Below, piece after piece: positions 18,641 through 28,251 of a DNA stretch of 64,000 nucleotides; within the stretch, counting starts at the first letter, position 1, and every line of letters starts with the position of its first letter. Under the pieces are notes generated by a model, which did no database searches, was not told the DNA's origin, and saw nothing but the letters and a program-made list of their open reading frames with translations. Source of the stretch: Bacteroidia bacterium. Its GTDB lineage: Bacteria > Bacteroidota > Bacteroidia > Chitinophagales > Chitinophagaceae. The stretch is from positions 1 through 64,000 of the forward strand of contig JAUHYD010000022.1 in assembly GCA_030426665.1 (NCBI GenBank), given 5' to 3'. A program made the position numbers and the translations under genes.

Positions 18641-18780
18641 ATCCCGGCGTGTAAACAATATGTGGCGCACAAGCACTTTAAAAATGACAAGGGAAAATAT
18701 CTTCGGTCGAAATGGGCACTATTTGAGGACTAATTCTAGTAGCGATGCGCCTGAGCCTCTGATGATGCCTTTTTAGGTCG
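18641..18780 (+). repeat. Dispersed ~140-bp repeat, copy 1
   Basis: The stretch from ATCCCGGCGTGTAAACAAT to TTTTTAGGTCG is repeated with about three-quarters identity or better at 22547-22684. The best-kept block is GGCGCACAAGCACTTTAAAA plus the GGGCACTATTTG segment. One forward frame stays open through most of both copies (reading VNN-WRTSTLKMTRE), so it may be a remnant of a small coding element or a non-coding repeat. Confidence 0.7.
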
Positions 18781-19340
18781 TAGAAGCAAGTACAAACGCA
18801 AAAAAGAATAACCCAACGACCACCCTTCCGCTACAGCTAAATAGCAGCAAGCGATAGACAGAAAACCAGCACAACTCCGCCCAATAGAGCTTTACGAAAC
18901 AGCGTCAAGCTCCTTTTTTTCGGCGGAGCCTTTGAAAAAAAGAGCCTTTTTTCTTTGCTACCTTCTATTTTGGCGAAGCAAAAAAGAAAGTAGAGTAACA
19001 TGGGCAAGATTAAAGTGAATGTACAACGCACACCTCCGGATATTCGCACTGCGACATCCTATAGCCCGGAACCCTCGCAGTGTGCGTTGGCCATTTCCCT
19101 ACCATTTCATATCAGTAATTATCAATACCATCAATGTCATGGTTCAACGTAGCTGCCATGACAAAAATAATAGCTACGAGCTCAACAACCCACTGTCATT
19201 TCGACAATGGAAAAATCTGCAACTCGTGATATGCGGTAAATACCTCTTATTGTGGGAAGGACATTCAACAGATAAACATGACAGTAAAATGGCATAGCTG
19301 CCGGAACAATCATTTTTCTTATCTTTATAATGTAACACCT
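18781..19340. other. Intergenic region with hairpins and low-complexity repeats
   Basis: No convincing gene. Around 18895-18995 lies a T- and A-rich stretch with GGCGGAGCCTTTG and a TTTTTTCTTTGCT / AGCAAAAAAGAAA imperfect inverted repeat. It yields a spurious minus-strand ORF with FFSKAPPKKRSLTL, a sequence I regard as a common extragenic repeat in this phylum. At 19024-19089 there are two competing inverted repeats (described separately). Confidence 0.5.
19024..19089. repeat. Inverted repeat with two alternative stems
   Basis: CAACGCACAC (19024-19033) pairs with GTGTGCGTTG (19080-19089). Inside and overlapping it, CACTGCGA (19047-19054) pairs with TCGCAGTG (19075-19082). The two stems share bases 19080-19082, so they are at least partly exclusive. 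It lies about 250 bases before the PKD gene start. Confidence 0.5.
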
Positions 19341-22300
19341 ATGAAACGCTACATTATATACTTCCTGTTATTTCTCGTTTACAGTTCGTCGTCCAATGCC
19401 CAAATGTTTGATTGGGTGAAAGGTGGTGGAACCAATGAAGACCTTTCATCATGGGTATTTGATGAAAGTATACAGTATATGTGTACTGACCATAATGGCA
19501 ACGTATATGCTTTGGGTGTGGTAGGCAGAAATGCACCACTGACCGCGGATACCTTTTTTCGTGCCTCAGGAGCTTACGGGGTTCCTCAAAATATATTTAT
19601 CAGCAGTTATGATTGTGACGGAAATATGCGTTGGGCTAAACTGATAGGTTCTTCCAGTGGACAATGCTACCCTTATGGAATTTCATGCGACACATCAGGG
19701 CATGTATATGTTTCAGGGTTGGTTAGTAATGGTAATTTATATATTGGATATGACACTACCGTTACCGGGTCGCTGTATCAATGTCAGGCAGTCATGCAAT
19801 TTGATACCGTGGGACAATTCAATTGGATAAGATACATAGGCGATAATACGTTCGCCACTTTATATGGCGCAAATGGTTATGGTTCATCCGTTGCTGTAGA
19901 CGGAGATGATAATGTGCATTTCTTTTGTCAGATGAAAAGTGGTGTGCCAATTACGCCGACACTCACCAGTATATGGGGCATTTATGACGTAGAATATAGC
20001 CCATCGGGCGTGTTATTGGATGTAAAAAGGATGCTACTTGCAGACACAGCACTTTATTTTGATAGAGTTGTTATAGATAAACCAACAGGGAAAGTGTATG
20101 CCGTTGGGAAAAAAACAGGGCCAACGGGTGGTTATGCTCACCCTTTTATAGCAGCATTTGATACCGATCGGAATGTCATCTGGAAAGATACGTTGAGAAA
20201 CCCTACTGTTACATCATCATCGGGTGGATCCTTCGGCTCTATCGCCATTGATGAATATGGAAATTTATATGTGGTAGGATGAGCCAGTTACATGGCAATT
20301 TATCGTACCGATACGGCTATTAATGAAATTGCAGGAGGGAATTCAATTGCGTTTGTTTTCAAGATTGACACTGCCGGGTACTGCCATTGGGTGCGTACTT
20401 ATTCCGGCACAATTGGTAGTGGGTTATCGGACGTGTGTATTGTCGGAGACCATAAAATTGCAGCTGTGGGTGGATATTTAGGGGAAGTAAGGGTCGGTTC
20501 ATCAGGCTTTATTACTCCCGCCGGAGAAAACTTCAATGCCTATTTCACGGTGTTAGATACTGCCGGGTATTTGCATGAACTTCAGCAGTTACATGGTTCC
20601 GGTTCCGACGGTGGTTATGCCATATCGTCCGACCAAATTGGTAATCTGTACTTCGGTGGTCAGGCGGGAGTGAATATATATGCAGGAAGCCTTACGCCCT
20701 ATACCTCCGTAGGTGGAAATACTGACTTTTTTGTGATGCGTTATGGGGTCGATTGTGATTGTGTTTCTATGCCTGTTGCCTCTTATACAGATACAGGCAC
20801 ATTAATTCGTGGTTTTACCTATACCGGCACAACGACAGGTATAGACAGTGTCCGTTGGGATTTCGGCGATGGTGGTACGAGTACACTCTTGAACCCGATA
20901 CACACATACACTACTGCTGATACATTTTCAGCATGTGTACGTGTATATACCTCTTGTGGCTCAGACCTGTATTGCAGTGATATTGAGATTCCTTGTATAG
21001 CACCTCCTGTTGCATCTTATGTTATGAGTGGCACCGGACTTACCCGCAACTTCACCTATACCGGTACTCCGGCAGGAATAGACAGTGTTACATGGAGTTT
21101 TAGTGATGGGGGGACGGATGTCGGAAGTACGGTATCTCACTCTTTTGCTTCCGCAGCAACTTATACGGTATGTGTTACCGCGCATACACCGTGCGGCACA
21201 CACACTTCCTGTAGCTCGGTCGGTATAACATGTACGTCCAGTCCGGTTTCCGCATTTACTGTAAGCACCGGAGCCGGATTGACAAAAAGCTTTGCCTATA
21301 CCGGTACTATGGCAGGAATAGATAGTGTTACGTGGGACTTCGGCGATGGTAATACGGGAACAGGCTTAACTCCGACAAATACTTATACCGCAGCGGGAAC
21401 ATATACGGTATGCGCTACGGTATATACCAACTGTGGTACACATACGGCATGTACAACTATAGGGGTTACCTGTGTTACTCCTCCTGCTGCGTCTTTTACC
21501 CTTTCCGGCTCTGATCTGTCCCGGAACTTTACTTATACCGGTACTACGGCGGGAATGGACAGCGTGCGATGGGACTTTGGGGATGGCAGTACTACAACAA
21601 TAGTCAATCCGCTACATGCGTTTGCGGCGGCAGGTACTTATACGGTTTGTGTTACGGTATATACCAACTGCGGTAGTGATACTTATTGCAACCCCGTGAC
21701 GGTAACCTGCGCAACCTTGCCAACGGCATCTTTTACCTACTCGGGTACGGGTGATACAAGAAGTTTTTTGTACACCGGCACCACGACCGGCATGGATAGT
21801 GTTCGTTGGTATTTCGGCGATGGCGGTACTGCAACCATTGTTGCTCCAAGCCATACCTACACTGCTGAAAGCATCTACAACGTTTGTGTCTATGTATTCA
21901 CAAATTGTGGTAGCGATACTTTTTGCCAGAGCGTGAATGTGAATTGTTTTTTACCGATTACGGCTGCGTTTACCGATACAGGAGCGTTGGTGCATGGGTT
22001 TTCTTATACAGGCACATTATCCGGCTATGACAGCGTGGTTTGGGATTTTGGAGATGGGGTGACAGATACAGGATTGCATGCCATACATACTTATGCAATT
22101 GCCGATACATACCATGTGTGTGCAACGGTATATACAGAGTGTGGTACGGATATGTTATGTATGGATGTGATTATAAATTATCCAACAGATGTTCCCGGAA
22201 TTTCATTACAGCAGGTACAGGTATTTCCCAACCCTGTAACTCAGGAGTTGCATGTTTCAGGTCTGCGTTATAAAACCGGTTACACCATATACAATGTTGT

Positions 22301-22439
22301 AGGTGTTAAGCTCGAAAAAGGTCACTTACAACCCGGAGCAGCTATCATCCAGACAGCAGCACTTCCGCCGGGCGTATATCTCATAGAACTGTCAGCGAAA
22401 AGCGGATATAGGAAAACCCTGCAGTTTATAAAGCGATAA
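19341..22439 (+). pseudogene. Propeller + PKD-repeat + T9SS secreted protein, broken by in-frame TGA
   Basis: One frame runs from the ATG at 19341 to 22439 but has a TGA at 20280-20282 (GTA GGA TGA GCC AGT). The next ATG, 20292, is in the same frame, so this is a nonsense change, not a frameshift. Read through, the protein would be about 1,032 residues. It has a signal peptide (MKRYIIYFLLFLVYSSSSNAQ) and a propeller-like half with SBBP-type motifs (AVDGDDNVHFF, AIDEYGNLYVVG, GNLYFGGQ). Six PKD domains of ~78 aa follow, with (D/S)SVRWDFGDG, then a T9SS type A sorting domain (VFPNPVTQELHVSG...LPPGVYLIEL...FIKR). The first half alone lacks the sorting signal and the second half alone lacks a signal peptide, so neither should be exported properly. 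A sequencing error or rare readthrough is the alternative; TGG (Trp) is the simplest ancestor. Confidence 0.8.
20775..22180 (+). repeat. Six tandem PKD-domain repeats inside the broken gene
   Basis: Six copies of about 234 bases encode ~78-residue PKD domains. Each has xSFTYTGT, DSVRWDFGDG (or a variant), a HTYT segment and a closing VCVTVYTNCGxxxxC. The paired Cys near the end of each copy suggests one disulfide per domain. Confidence 0.8.
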
Positions 22440-22546
22440 TTGTACAAATCGGGCATCCCAATAACCACCCGTCTTTTCGCCCCCCATTTGATTGAACCAT
22501 AATCAAGACCCAATAGTTTTGCGGAAAACAGCTCAGGCAGTAGCCT

Positions 22547-22684
22547 ATCCCGGCGTGTAAACAATAGGTGGCGCACAAGCACTTTAAAAATGACAAGGGA
22601 AAGTTTGGCCAATCGGGATGGGCACTATTTGACGACTAATTATAGTAGCGAAGTTTCTGAGCGCATGATGGTGCTTTTTATCGG
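22547..22684 (+). repeat. Dispersed ~140-bp repeat, copy 2
   Basis: Second copy of the element at 18641-18780, in the same orientation and just downstream of the broken PKD gene, so that gene is flanked by direct copies. The rest of the 22440-22868 gap holds no gene. A short direct repeat AATAGCTTTCTACTTT occurs twice around 22785-22835. Confidence 0.7.
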
Positions 22685-22834
22685 CAACCTATCGCCATCG
22701 CACGATAAGTCCTAATCCCTGATTCTTTTTCACCAGTCATCACATTGCGTCCCGAATTATTACCCGAAGTTAAAATACACAGATAATAGCTTTCTACTTT
22801 TTTCGTTTATTTAGGAAAATAGCTTTCTACTTTC

Positions 22835-22842
22835 TACTTTTG
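22835..22842 (+). promoter_or_regulatory. Possible -7 element for the envelope cassette
   Basis: TACTTTTG matches TAnnTTTG and lies 26 bases before the ATG of the YfhO-like gene. There is no TTG at the usual upstream distance, so support is partial. Confidence 0.3.
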
Positions 22843-22868
22843 GCTCAACAGTTTTCAAATCAGCAAAT

Positions 22869-25295
22869 ATGCAATTCGACATAAAGAAGTACAAAACAGA
22901 CCTGATTATTATTGTTTGTTTTGCAGTAGCATCGCTACTGTATTGTTTCCCTCAATTAGAAGGCAAAAAACTGAGCCAACACGATAATATATCATGGCAG
23001 GGCATGTCGCACGAGGCAATGGAGTACCATGAAAAAACCGGGGAAGATGTTTTGTGGTCTAACAGTATGTTTGGCGGTATGCCTACCTATACCACTTATG
23101 TAGGAACATCTAATACCAACTACCCGGGATATATACAAACCCTTATTCAAGATCTGGGAAAGCCTGCATATTTCTTCTTCCTGGCCATGTTTTCGTTTTT
23201 CCTGTTGATGCGGGTATTGAATATAAACAAATGGTTGGCTGCCGCCGGGGCATTAGCCTATGCCTTTTCTACCTACAATCCTATAATTATCAGCGTTGGA
23301 CACGATACCAAAATGATGACACTTGGATATATGCCTGCGGCACTTGCCGGGCTTTACCTCATTTATAGAGAGAAATGGCTTACCGGTGCCGCTCTGCTGG
23401 GCATCACTTTTTCCCTGATTTTCGCAAACAACCACTTTCAAGTTATTTACTACTCCTTTATCATGTTCGGCTGTTTCGGACTAGTTATGCTGTATGTGGC
23501 TATTAAGGAAGGGAAAATTAAGCAATTCCTTATTTCGTCGGCCATTGCCGCCGGCAGTATGGCATTGGGCATCGGACCTAGTATGCCTTCTTTGCTCACC
23601 ACATCAGAATACGCTAAAGAAACAATGCGTGGCGGAGCGAGCGAACTATCCGGTCATGACAAAAAAACAAACGGAGGGTTAGACAAAGAATACGCTTTCA
23701 GATGGAGCAACGGAATTGGTGAAACATTCTGCCTGATGATACCGTACCTGTACGGTGGCTCCAGCGGAGAAAGTGCCGACAAAGCACCCAAAACACTTGA
23801 TGCCATCGGGGGAAATGCTGATAAACTGCCACTATATTGGGGTCCGCAACCTTTCCTTAGCGGCCCGGTATATTTCGGCGCGGCAATCTGTTTCCTATTC
23901 GTACTTGGGTTATTTGTAATTCGTTCGCCACACAAATGGTGGATTGTCGCTGCGTCCGTAATTTGTATTGTCTTATCCTGGGGTAAGAACTTCGAGGGAG
24001 TTAACTATTTCCTGTTTGACCACATACCCTACCTCAACAAATTCCGGACGGTATCAATGGCATTGGTGATACCTCAATTCCTGTTCCCACTTCTCGGTAT
24101 ATGGGCCGTGCAGGAAGTACTGGACAAAAAAGACGACCCCAAAACGTGGAAAAGTATTCAAATGGCGGCTGGTATCACCATTGGCATTTGCCTGTTGCTG
24201 GGTGTAGGCGGTAGTATTTTCTTCGACTTCACCGGCCCCGGCGATGCACGATTCCAACCGGAAATGGTAAAACTACTAAGGGCTGACAGAGCATCACTCG
24301 CAGCAAAAAGCGGTTTTACCAGTGCTGCCTTTATCGCTGTTGCGGCAGCCCTGCTTTGGGCTTTTCTGAAAAACAAAATTTCGATTACAATACTGGCGGG
24401 TGGCATTGCAGCAGTTATCGCCATCGACCTCATACCAATATCGAAAAACTACCTCAACGAAGATAACTACGTGGACGCATCTGAGTATGAAAATCGGTTT
24501 ACCCCAACCAAGGCAGATGCTGCCATTATGCGCGACCCCGACCCGTACTATAGAGTGCTGGACCTTAGCCGCGACACCTACAACGATGCCGTACAAGCCT
24601 ACTTCCACAAATGTGTTGGTGGCTACCATCCGGCAAAGATGGAAATTTATCAAGACCTTATTGACAGACACATGAGTCGTGGCTTTAACGGGGAAGTCTT
24701 AAACATGCTTAACACAAAGTACATCATTGCCGGAAGACAGGGGTCTGAACCCCAGGTTATACCTAACCCAACCGCATGTGGCAATGCTTGGTTTGTGAAC
24801 CGAATAAAGTGGGCTAGCACCGCAGACGAAGAAATGAATGCACTTAACGCACCTCAAATCGGAGATACTGCCGTGGACCCAAATGCGTTCAGTCCGCTTG
24901 AAGAAGTTGTCTTGCGCTCAACCTATAAAGGCGACCTTGCTAACGCCTCTGTCGGAAAAGACAGCAGTGCCTACGTAAAACTATCAGAATATGGACTAGA
25001 CGACATTTCGTTTACAAGCCACAACTCTTCTGCCGGCATCGCTGTATTCTCAGACATATACTATTCTAAGGGGTGGAAAGCATATATAGATGATAAGGAA
25101 ACACCCATACTGCGCGCCGACTATGTATTAAGGGCAATTCAGGTACCGAAAGGAGACCACAAAATTGTATTTAAGTTCCGACCGCAGTCTTTTTATACCG
25201 GAAAAAAAGTAGCGTTGGTAAGCAGCATTCTGCTAGTTGCCCTGATGCTGGGTGCGTTTTATCCTATGTTCAAAAAACAACCGGAAACAAAATAG
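22869..25295 (+). CDS. YfhO-family polytopic membrane protein
   Basis: This 808-residue membrane protein begins with a transmembrane helix (LIIIVCFAVASLLYCF), followed by a periplasmic loop with the conserved start-region motifs GKKLSQHDNISWQGM and SNSMFGGMPTYTTY. About a dozen hydrophobic segments follow up to residue ~540, then a large soluble domain and a last helix near the C-terminus (VALVSSILLVALMLGAFYP). The pattern fits YfhO, a GT-C-like family linked in Gram-positives to glycosylation of lipoteichoic acid. In Bacteroidota its role is unproven and probably concerns lipid-linked sugar transfer to an envelope molecule. An acyltransferase, a flippase and a potassium channel follow with tiny gaps or overlaps, so the four genes are likely one operon. 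Confidence 0.85.
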   Translation: MQFDIKKYKTDLIIIVCFAVASLLYCFPQLEGKKLSQHDNISWQGMSHEAMEYHEKTGEDVLWSNSMFGGMPTYTTYVGTSNTNYPGYIQTLIQDLGKPAYFFFLAMFSFFLLMRVLNINKWLAAAGALAYAFSTYNPIIISVGHDTKMMTLGYMPAALAGLYLIYREKWLTGAALLGITFSLIFANNHFQVIYYSFIMFGCFGLVMLYVAIKEGKIKQFLISSAIAAGSMALGIGPSMPSLLTTSEYAKETMRGGASELSGHDKKTNGGLDKEYAFRWSNGIGETFCLMIPYLYGGSSGESADKAPKTLDAIGGNADKLPLYWGPQPFLSGPVYFGAAICFLFVLGLFVIRSPHKWWIVAASVICIVLSWGKNFEGVNYFLFDHIPYLNKFRTVSMALVIPQFLFPLLGIWAVQEVLDKKDDPKTWKSIQMAAGITIGICLLLGVGGSIFFDFTGPGDARFQPEMVKLLRADRASLAAKSGFTSAAFIAVAAALLWAFLKNKISITILAGGIAAVIAIDLIPISKNYLNEDNYVDASEYENRFTPTKADAAIMRDPDPYYRVLDLSRDTYNDAVQAYFHKCVGGYHPAKMEIYQDLIDRHMSRGFNGEVLNMLNTKYIIAGRQGSEPQVIPNPTACGNAWFVNRIKWASTADEEMNALNAPQIGDTAVDPNAFSPLEEVVLRSTYKGDLANASVGKDSSAYVKLSEYGLDDISFTSHNSSAGIAVFSDIYYSKGWKAYIDDKETPILRADYVLRAIQVPKGDHKIVFKFRPQSFYTGKKVALVSSILLVALMLGAFYPMFKKQPETK

Positions 25296-25299
25296 TTGC

Positions 25300-25833
25300 A
25301 TGGCACATAAATCCGCATACCACCTCAAAAGCCTCTTCCGAATGCGGAGAGAAATGAGTGCGGGTTTTTATATCACTGACTTCCTGTTTCGTAAGTTGTT
25401 CCGACAAAATGCTAACACATCGTGGGCAGTACACCACACCAGTACTATCCATAATCCAGAAAAAATAAAAAGAGGCAAAAATGTATATCCGGGTGATTCT
25501 CCGGGAGTGTACATCAATGCAGCTAACGGCATTGAACTTGGCGATTACACCAACATAGGGCCGAATGTTGGGCTGGTTTCCACCAACCACGACTTCGTAA
25601 ATAACGATGCGCACACTGCTGCCCACCCTATTGTTATCGGCAAATTTTGCTGGATGGGCATGGGGTCCGTAATATTGCCGGGGGTAGCCCTCGGCGACTT
25701 TACCATAGTAGGTGCCGGTGCAATTGTGACAAAAAGTTTCACAGAAGGATATTGCGTTATAGCTGGCAATCCTGCTCGTGTCATAAAACAGCTAAACAAA
25801 GAAGAATGTAACGCCTTTGCCCAAAGCAAATAA
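25300..25833 (+). CDS. Hexapeptide-repeat (LbH) acyltransferase
   Basis: The 177-residue protein starts at the ATG at 25300, 4 bases after the YfhO-like stop; a longer frame from 25252 overlaps that gene and is unlikely. Left-handed beta-helix hexapeptides run through IELGDYTNIGPNVGLVS, then the catalytic-His-type loop TNHDF, IVIGKFCWMGMGSVILPGV and LGDFTIVGAGAIVTKSF, ending in CVIAGNPARVIKQL. This is the plan of acetyltransferases that modify sugars or serine-like acceptors (maltose/galactoside/colanic acid type). Its place between the YfhO-like gene and the flippase suggests a role in acylating a cell-surface glycan. The substrate cannot be told from sequence. Confidence 0.88.
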   Translation: MAHKSAYHLKSLFRMRREMSAGFYITDFLFRKLFRQNANTSWAVHHTSTIHNPEKIKRGKNVYPGDSPGVYINAANGIELGDYTNIGPNVGLVSTNHDFVNNDAHTAAHPIVIGKFCWMGMGSVILPGVALGDFTIVGAGAIVTKSFTEGYCVIAGNPARVIKQLNKEECNAFAQSK

Positions 25834-27250
25834 CATATTTCTCAGTAACTCTTTCTTTATTTTCATCACACGCTTCTTCCCTTCATTGGCGAGCCTGTTG
25901 GTGATGATATGGTATTCAAAACATTTGCCACCGGATACCTACGGCACCTATCTTTCTTTCTGGATACAACTCAACATTGTTTACCCTTTTATCTGCTTCG
26001 GCATACACTCGCTCACTATTACCTACTCCCGCGATATACTTGCCAATATCCTATACCGGATAAAAGCCGGTCGGTACTTCCTGTTTGTACTATGGATGAT
26101 GGTGCTAAGCGCAGGCTTTGCATGGTTGCAATCGCAAAACGGTAGCGTGACTCCATTAGTGTCATTTCTTTTCATTCTTACTTTTTCGGTCAGTGTAATA
26201 TCTGAATCACTGCTGATAGTTTTTAAAAGATATAAAACAGTCTCTCTTACAGGGCTGCTTTACGCCACCGCATTTTGCCTCATCCATTGGTACGGATTGA
26301 GTGAGAAGTTTACAATTCAGCAACTTTTCGCCTGCCTGCTCGTGATCAACCTGATTAGGGTATTTATATATAGTTGTAGCATATTACTGGAAGTTAGAAA
26401 AGACACAGATGGGTATGCACATGAAGATCTAGACATGAAATCTATTCGTTCTTTGTGGATGCACCTCGGAATTTACGATATCGTTCAAATGCTTTCCAAC
26501 TGGGTTGATAAGTTTGCAATATCGCTTTTGCTTACGGCTCCGTTGTCTGCTGTCTATTATAATGGCGCACAGAATGTGCCCTTCCTGCCCGTACTCTTGA
26601 GTGCTGCGGGTAGTGCAGTTCTACTACAACTGGCAGACAACAGAATTGGAGACGAAAAGAACAGCACAATTTCTCTGGTCAATCACTCCGGACGCATACT
26701 CTCGAGCATTGTCTTCCCCATTTTCTTCTTTCTTTTCTTTTTCCGAAGCGAACTTATTGTAACTGTGTTCTCCAACAAATACATTGCATCAATCCCCGTT
26801 TTCGCGATATACCTTTTGGTACTCCCTGTGCGCGCTTACAGCTTCACGACGGTTTTACAAAGGCAGCACAAAGGCAACATCATCAACATCGGTGCTATCG
26901 GCGAACTGATGCTCGCTGCTGCGTTAATGTATCCGCTTTATCAATGGTTGGGCTTACCGGGTGTCGCACTGAGCTTTGTAATCTCCACCTACCTTCAGGC
27001 TGCGTTCTACCTTTTATATACAGGTAAGGTGCTAAAAACTAATCCGATAAAACTGATACCCGCTGCAAACTGGCTGATAAAACTCATAATTTTTGGAAGT
27101 ATCTTTATGTCGGCTCATCATTGGAGTATAGTACGGTTCAATGGCAAAACGGGCCTACTGTTCGGTGCGGCAGTGCTACTGCTGTCGATAGGTGTGTCAT
27201 TAATCATAGAAACAAAAAGGAACAAAGCACATGGCAACGCTGTTGCGTAA
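25817..27250 (+). CDS. Wzx-like polysaccharide flippase
   Basis: The product is about 477 residues with some twelve to fourteen hydrophobic segments, matching the MATE-like polysaccharide transporter family that moves lipid-linked sugar units across the inner membrane. The N-terminus (SNSFFIFITRFFPSLASLLVMIWYS) and the motif LPPDTYGTYLSFW resemble Wzx/RfbX proteins. The likely start is a TTG at 25817 that overlaps the acyltransferase stop by 17 bases; the next ATG (Met 29) would remove the first helix. The KirBac gene starts 20 bases before its stop. Close packing with YfhO-like and acyltransferase genes supports a shared pathway for an envelope glycan. Confidence 0.8.
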   Translation: MPKANNIFLSNSFFIFITRFFPSLASLLVMIWYSKHLPPDTYGTYLSFWIQLNIVYPFICFGIHSLTITYSRDILANILYRIKAGRYFLFVLWMMVLSAGFAWLQSQNGSVTPLVSFLFILTFSVSVISESLLIVFKRYKTVSLTGLLYATAFCLIHWYGLSEKFTIQQLFACLLVINLIRVFIYSCSILLEVRKDTDGYAHEDLDMKSIRSLWMHLGIYDIVQMLSNWVDKFAISLLLTAPLSAVYYNGAQNVPFLPVLLSAAGSAVLLQLADNRIGDEKNSTISLVNHSGRILSSIVFPIFFFLFFFRSELIVTVFSNKYIASIPVFAIYLLVLPVRAYSFTTVLQRQHKGNIINIGAIGELMLAAALMYPLYQWLGLPGVALSFVISTYLQAAFYLLYTGKVLKTNPIKLIPAANWLIKLIIFGSIFMSAHHWSIVRFNGKTGLLFGAAVLLLSIGVSLIIETKRNKAHGNAVA

Positions 27251-28190
27251 ACAAAAGTCTGAAAACATCGACAATACCGGTTTCGGCACTAATAGCAATG
27301 CGGAAGGCGGAAGACTCGTGAATCCTGACGGCTCAACCAACCTTAAAAAGCGTGGGTTGCCTGTATGGGAGCGGGTATCGATATTTCACTATTGTCTGAG
27401 AATGAAACGTAGTCATTTCTTCATTGCCATACTACTGTTCTACACTACTATCAATATCTTCTTCGCACTGATATACTTTTTCATTGGCGTTGAACACCTT
27501 TACGGAATAGACCTGACACATACTGTATTCGAAAAGGTAATGGCTGCATTTTTCTTCAGTTCACAGACATTGACTACAGTTGGCTACGGACACGTTTCTC
27601 CTTCCGGCATGCTGACAAATATTGTGGCATCAACTGAATCGCTTTTAGGAATCCTTTCGTTTGCAGTAGTTACCGGTCTTATTTACGGTCGTTTCTCGCG
27701 CCCAAAAGCGTACCTGATGTTTAGCGAGAATATGCTGGTGGCACCATACAAAGACAGCAAGGCTTTAATGGTCAGAATGGCAACCTACAAGTACAATCAC
27801 CTTACGGATGCAGAGGCCCAACTGACGGTAGCCCTCCATCTAAATGAAGGAGGAAAAATGGTGACCCGCTTCTACCCCTTAGCGCTGGAAATATCAAAAA
27901 TAAATACGCTCTCACTCAGTTGGACACTTGTTCATAACATCACACAGGACAGCCCTCTGTATAAGCATTCAGTCGACGAGCTACAGGAAGCAAAAATGGA
28001 GGTGATTGTCTATGTCAAAGCGTTTGACGATAACTTCTCAAGCGTTGTACAACAACGAACATCCTACACCTATCAACAATTAGTATACGGGGCAAAGTTT
28101 CTGCCCATGTTCGAGCGGTCTCCGAACGGAGATTATACCCTCGTTGAGCTGGACAGAATAAACGCTCACGAAGCCGCAAACCTGCCTTAG
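27231..28190 (+). CDS. Inward-rectifier potassium channel (KirBac)
   Basis: This 319-residue channel protein has the KirBac plan. Residues 1-45 form the cytoplasmic slide region, including NPDGSTNLKKRG. The outer helix runs from about 60 to 85. A pore helix leads to the selectivity filter TVGYG (116-120), then an inner helix (about 130-155) containing a Gly hinge. A C-terminal cytoplasmic Ig-like domain starts at RFSRPKAYLMFSENMLVAPY and carries the family motif MVRMATYKYNHLTDAEAQL. It conducts K+ into the cell as a tetramer. It overlaps the flippase gene by 20 bases, so it is likely co-transcribed with the envelope cassette, an unusual pairing. A strong hairpin follows its stop. Confidence 0.92.
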   Translation: MATLLRKQKSENIDNTGFGTNSNAEGGRLVNPDGSTNLKKRGLPVWERVSIFHYCLRMKRSHFFIAILLFYTTINIFFALIYFFIGVEHLYGIDLTHTVFEKVMAAFFFSSQTLTTVGYGHVSPSGMLTNIVASTESLLGILSFAVVTGLIYGRFSRPKAYLMFSENMLVAPYKDSKALMVRMATYKYNHLTDAEAQLTVALHLNEGGKMVTRFYPLALEISKINTLSLSWTLVHNITQDSPLYKHSVDELQEAKMEVIVYVKAFDDNFSSVVQQRTSYTYQQLVYGAKFLPMFERSPNGDYTLVELDRINAHEAANLP

Positions 28191-28195
28191 AAAAT

Positions 28196-28229
28196 GCGGT
28201 TCGTTCAGCGATGAAACCGAACGAACCGC
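28196..28229. terminator. Strong hairpin terminator
   Basis: GCGGTTCGTTC (28196-28206) and GAACGAACCGC (28219-28229) form a perfect 11-bp stem with a 12-base loop. It begins 6 bases after the KirBac stop and before the convergent T9SS gene ends at 28252, so it can serve both strands. Confidence 0.7.
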
Positions 28230-28251
28230 TGCAACCAAGTTTACATCAGTA

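Noticed and set aside
18518-18733. Plus-strand ORF of 71 residues upstream of the PKD gene
   Set aside because: It runs through the thiH promoter and into the dispersed repeat, and its frame is not the one that stays open in both repeat copies.
18837-19049. Minus-strand ORF with FFSKAPPKKRSLTL
   Set aside because: I judge it a spurious reading of a common extragenic repeat; there is no coding-like composition or neighbour support.
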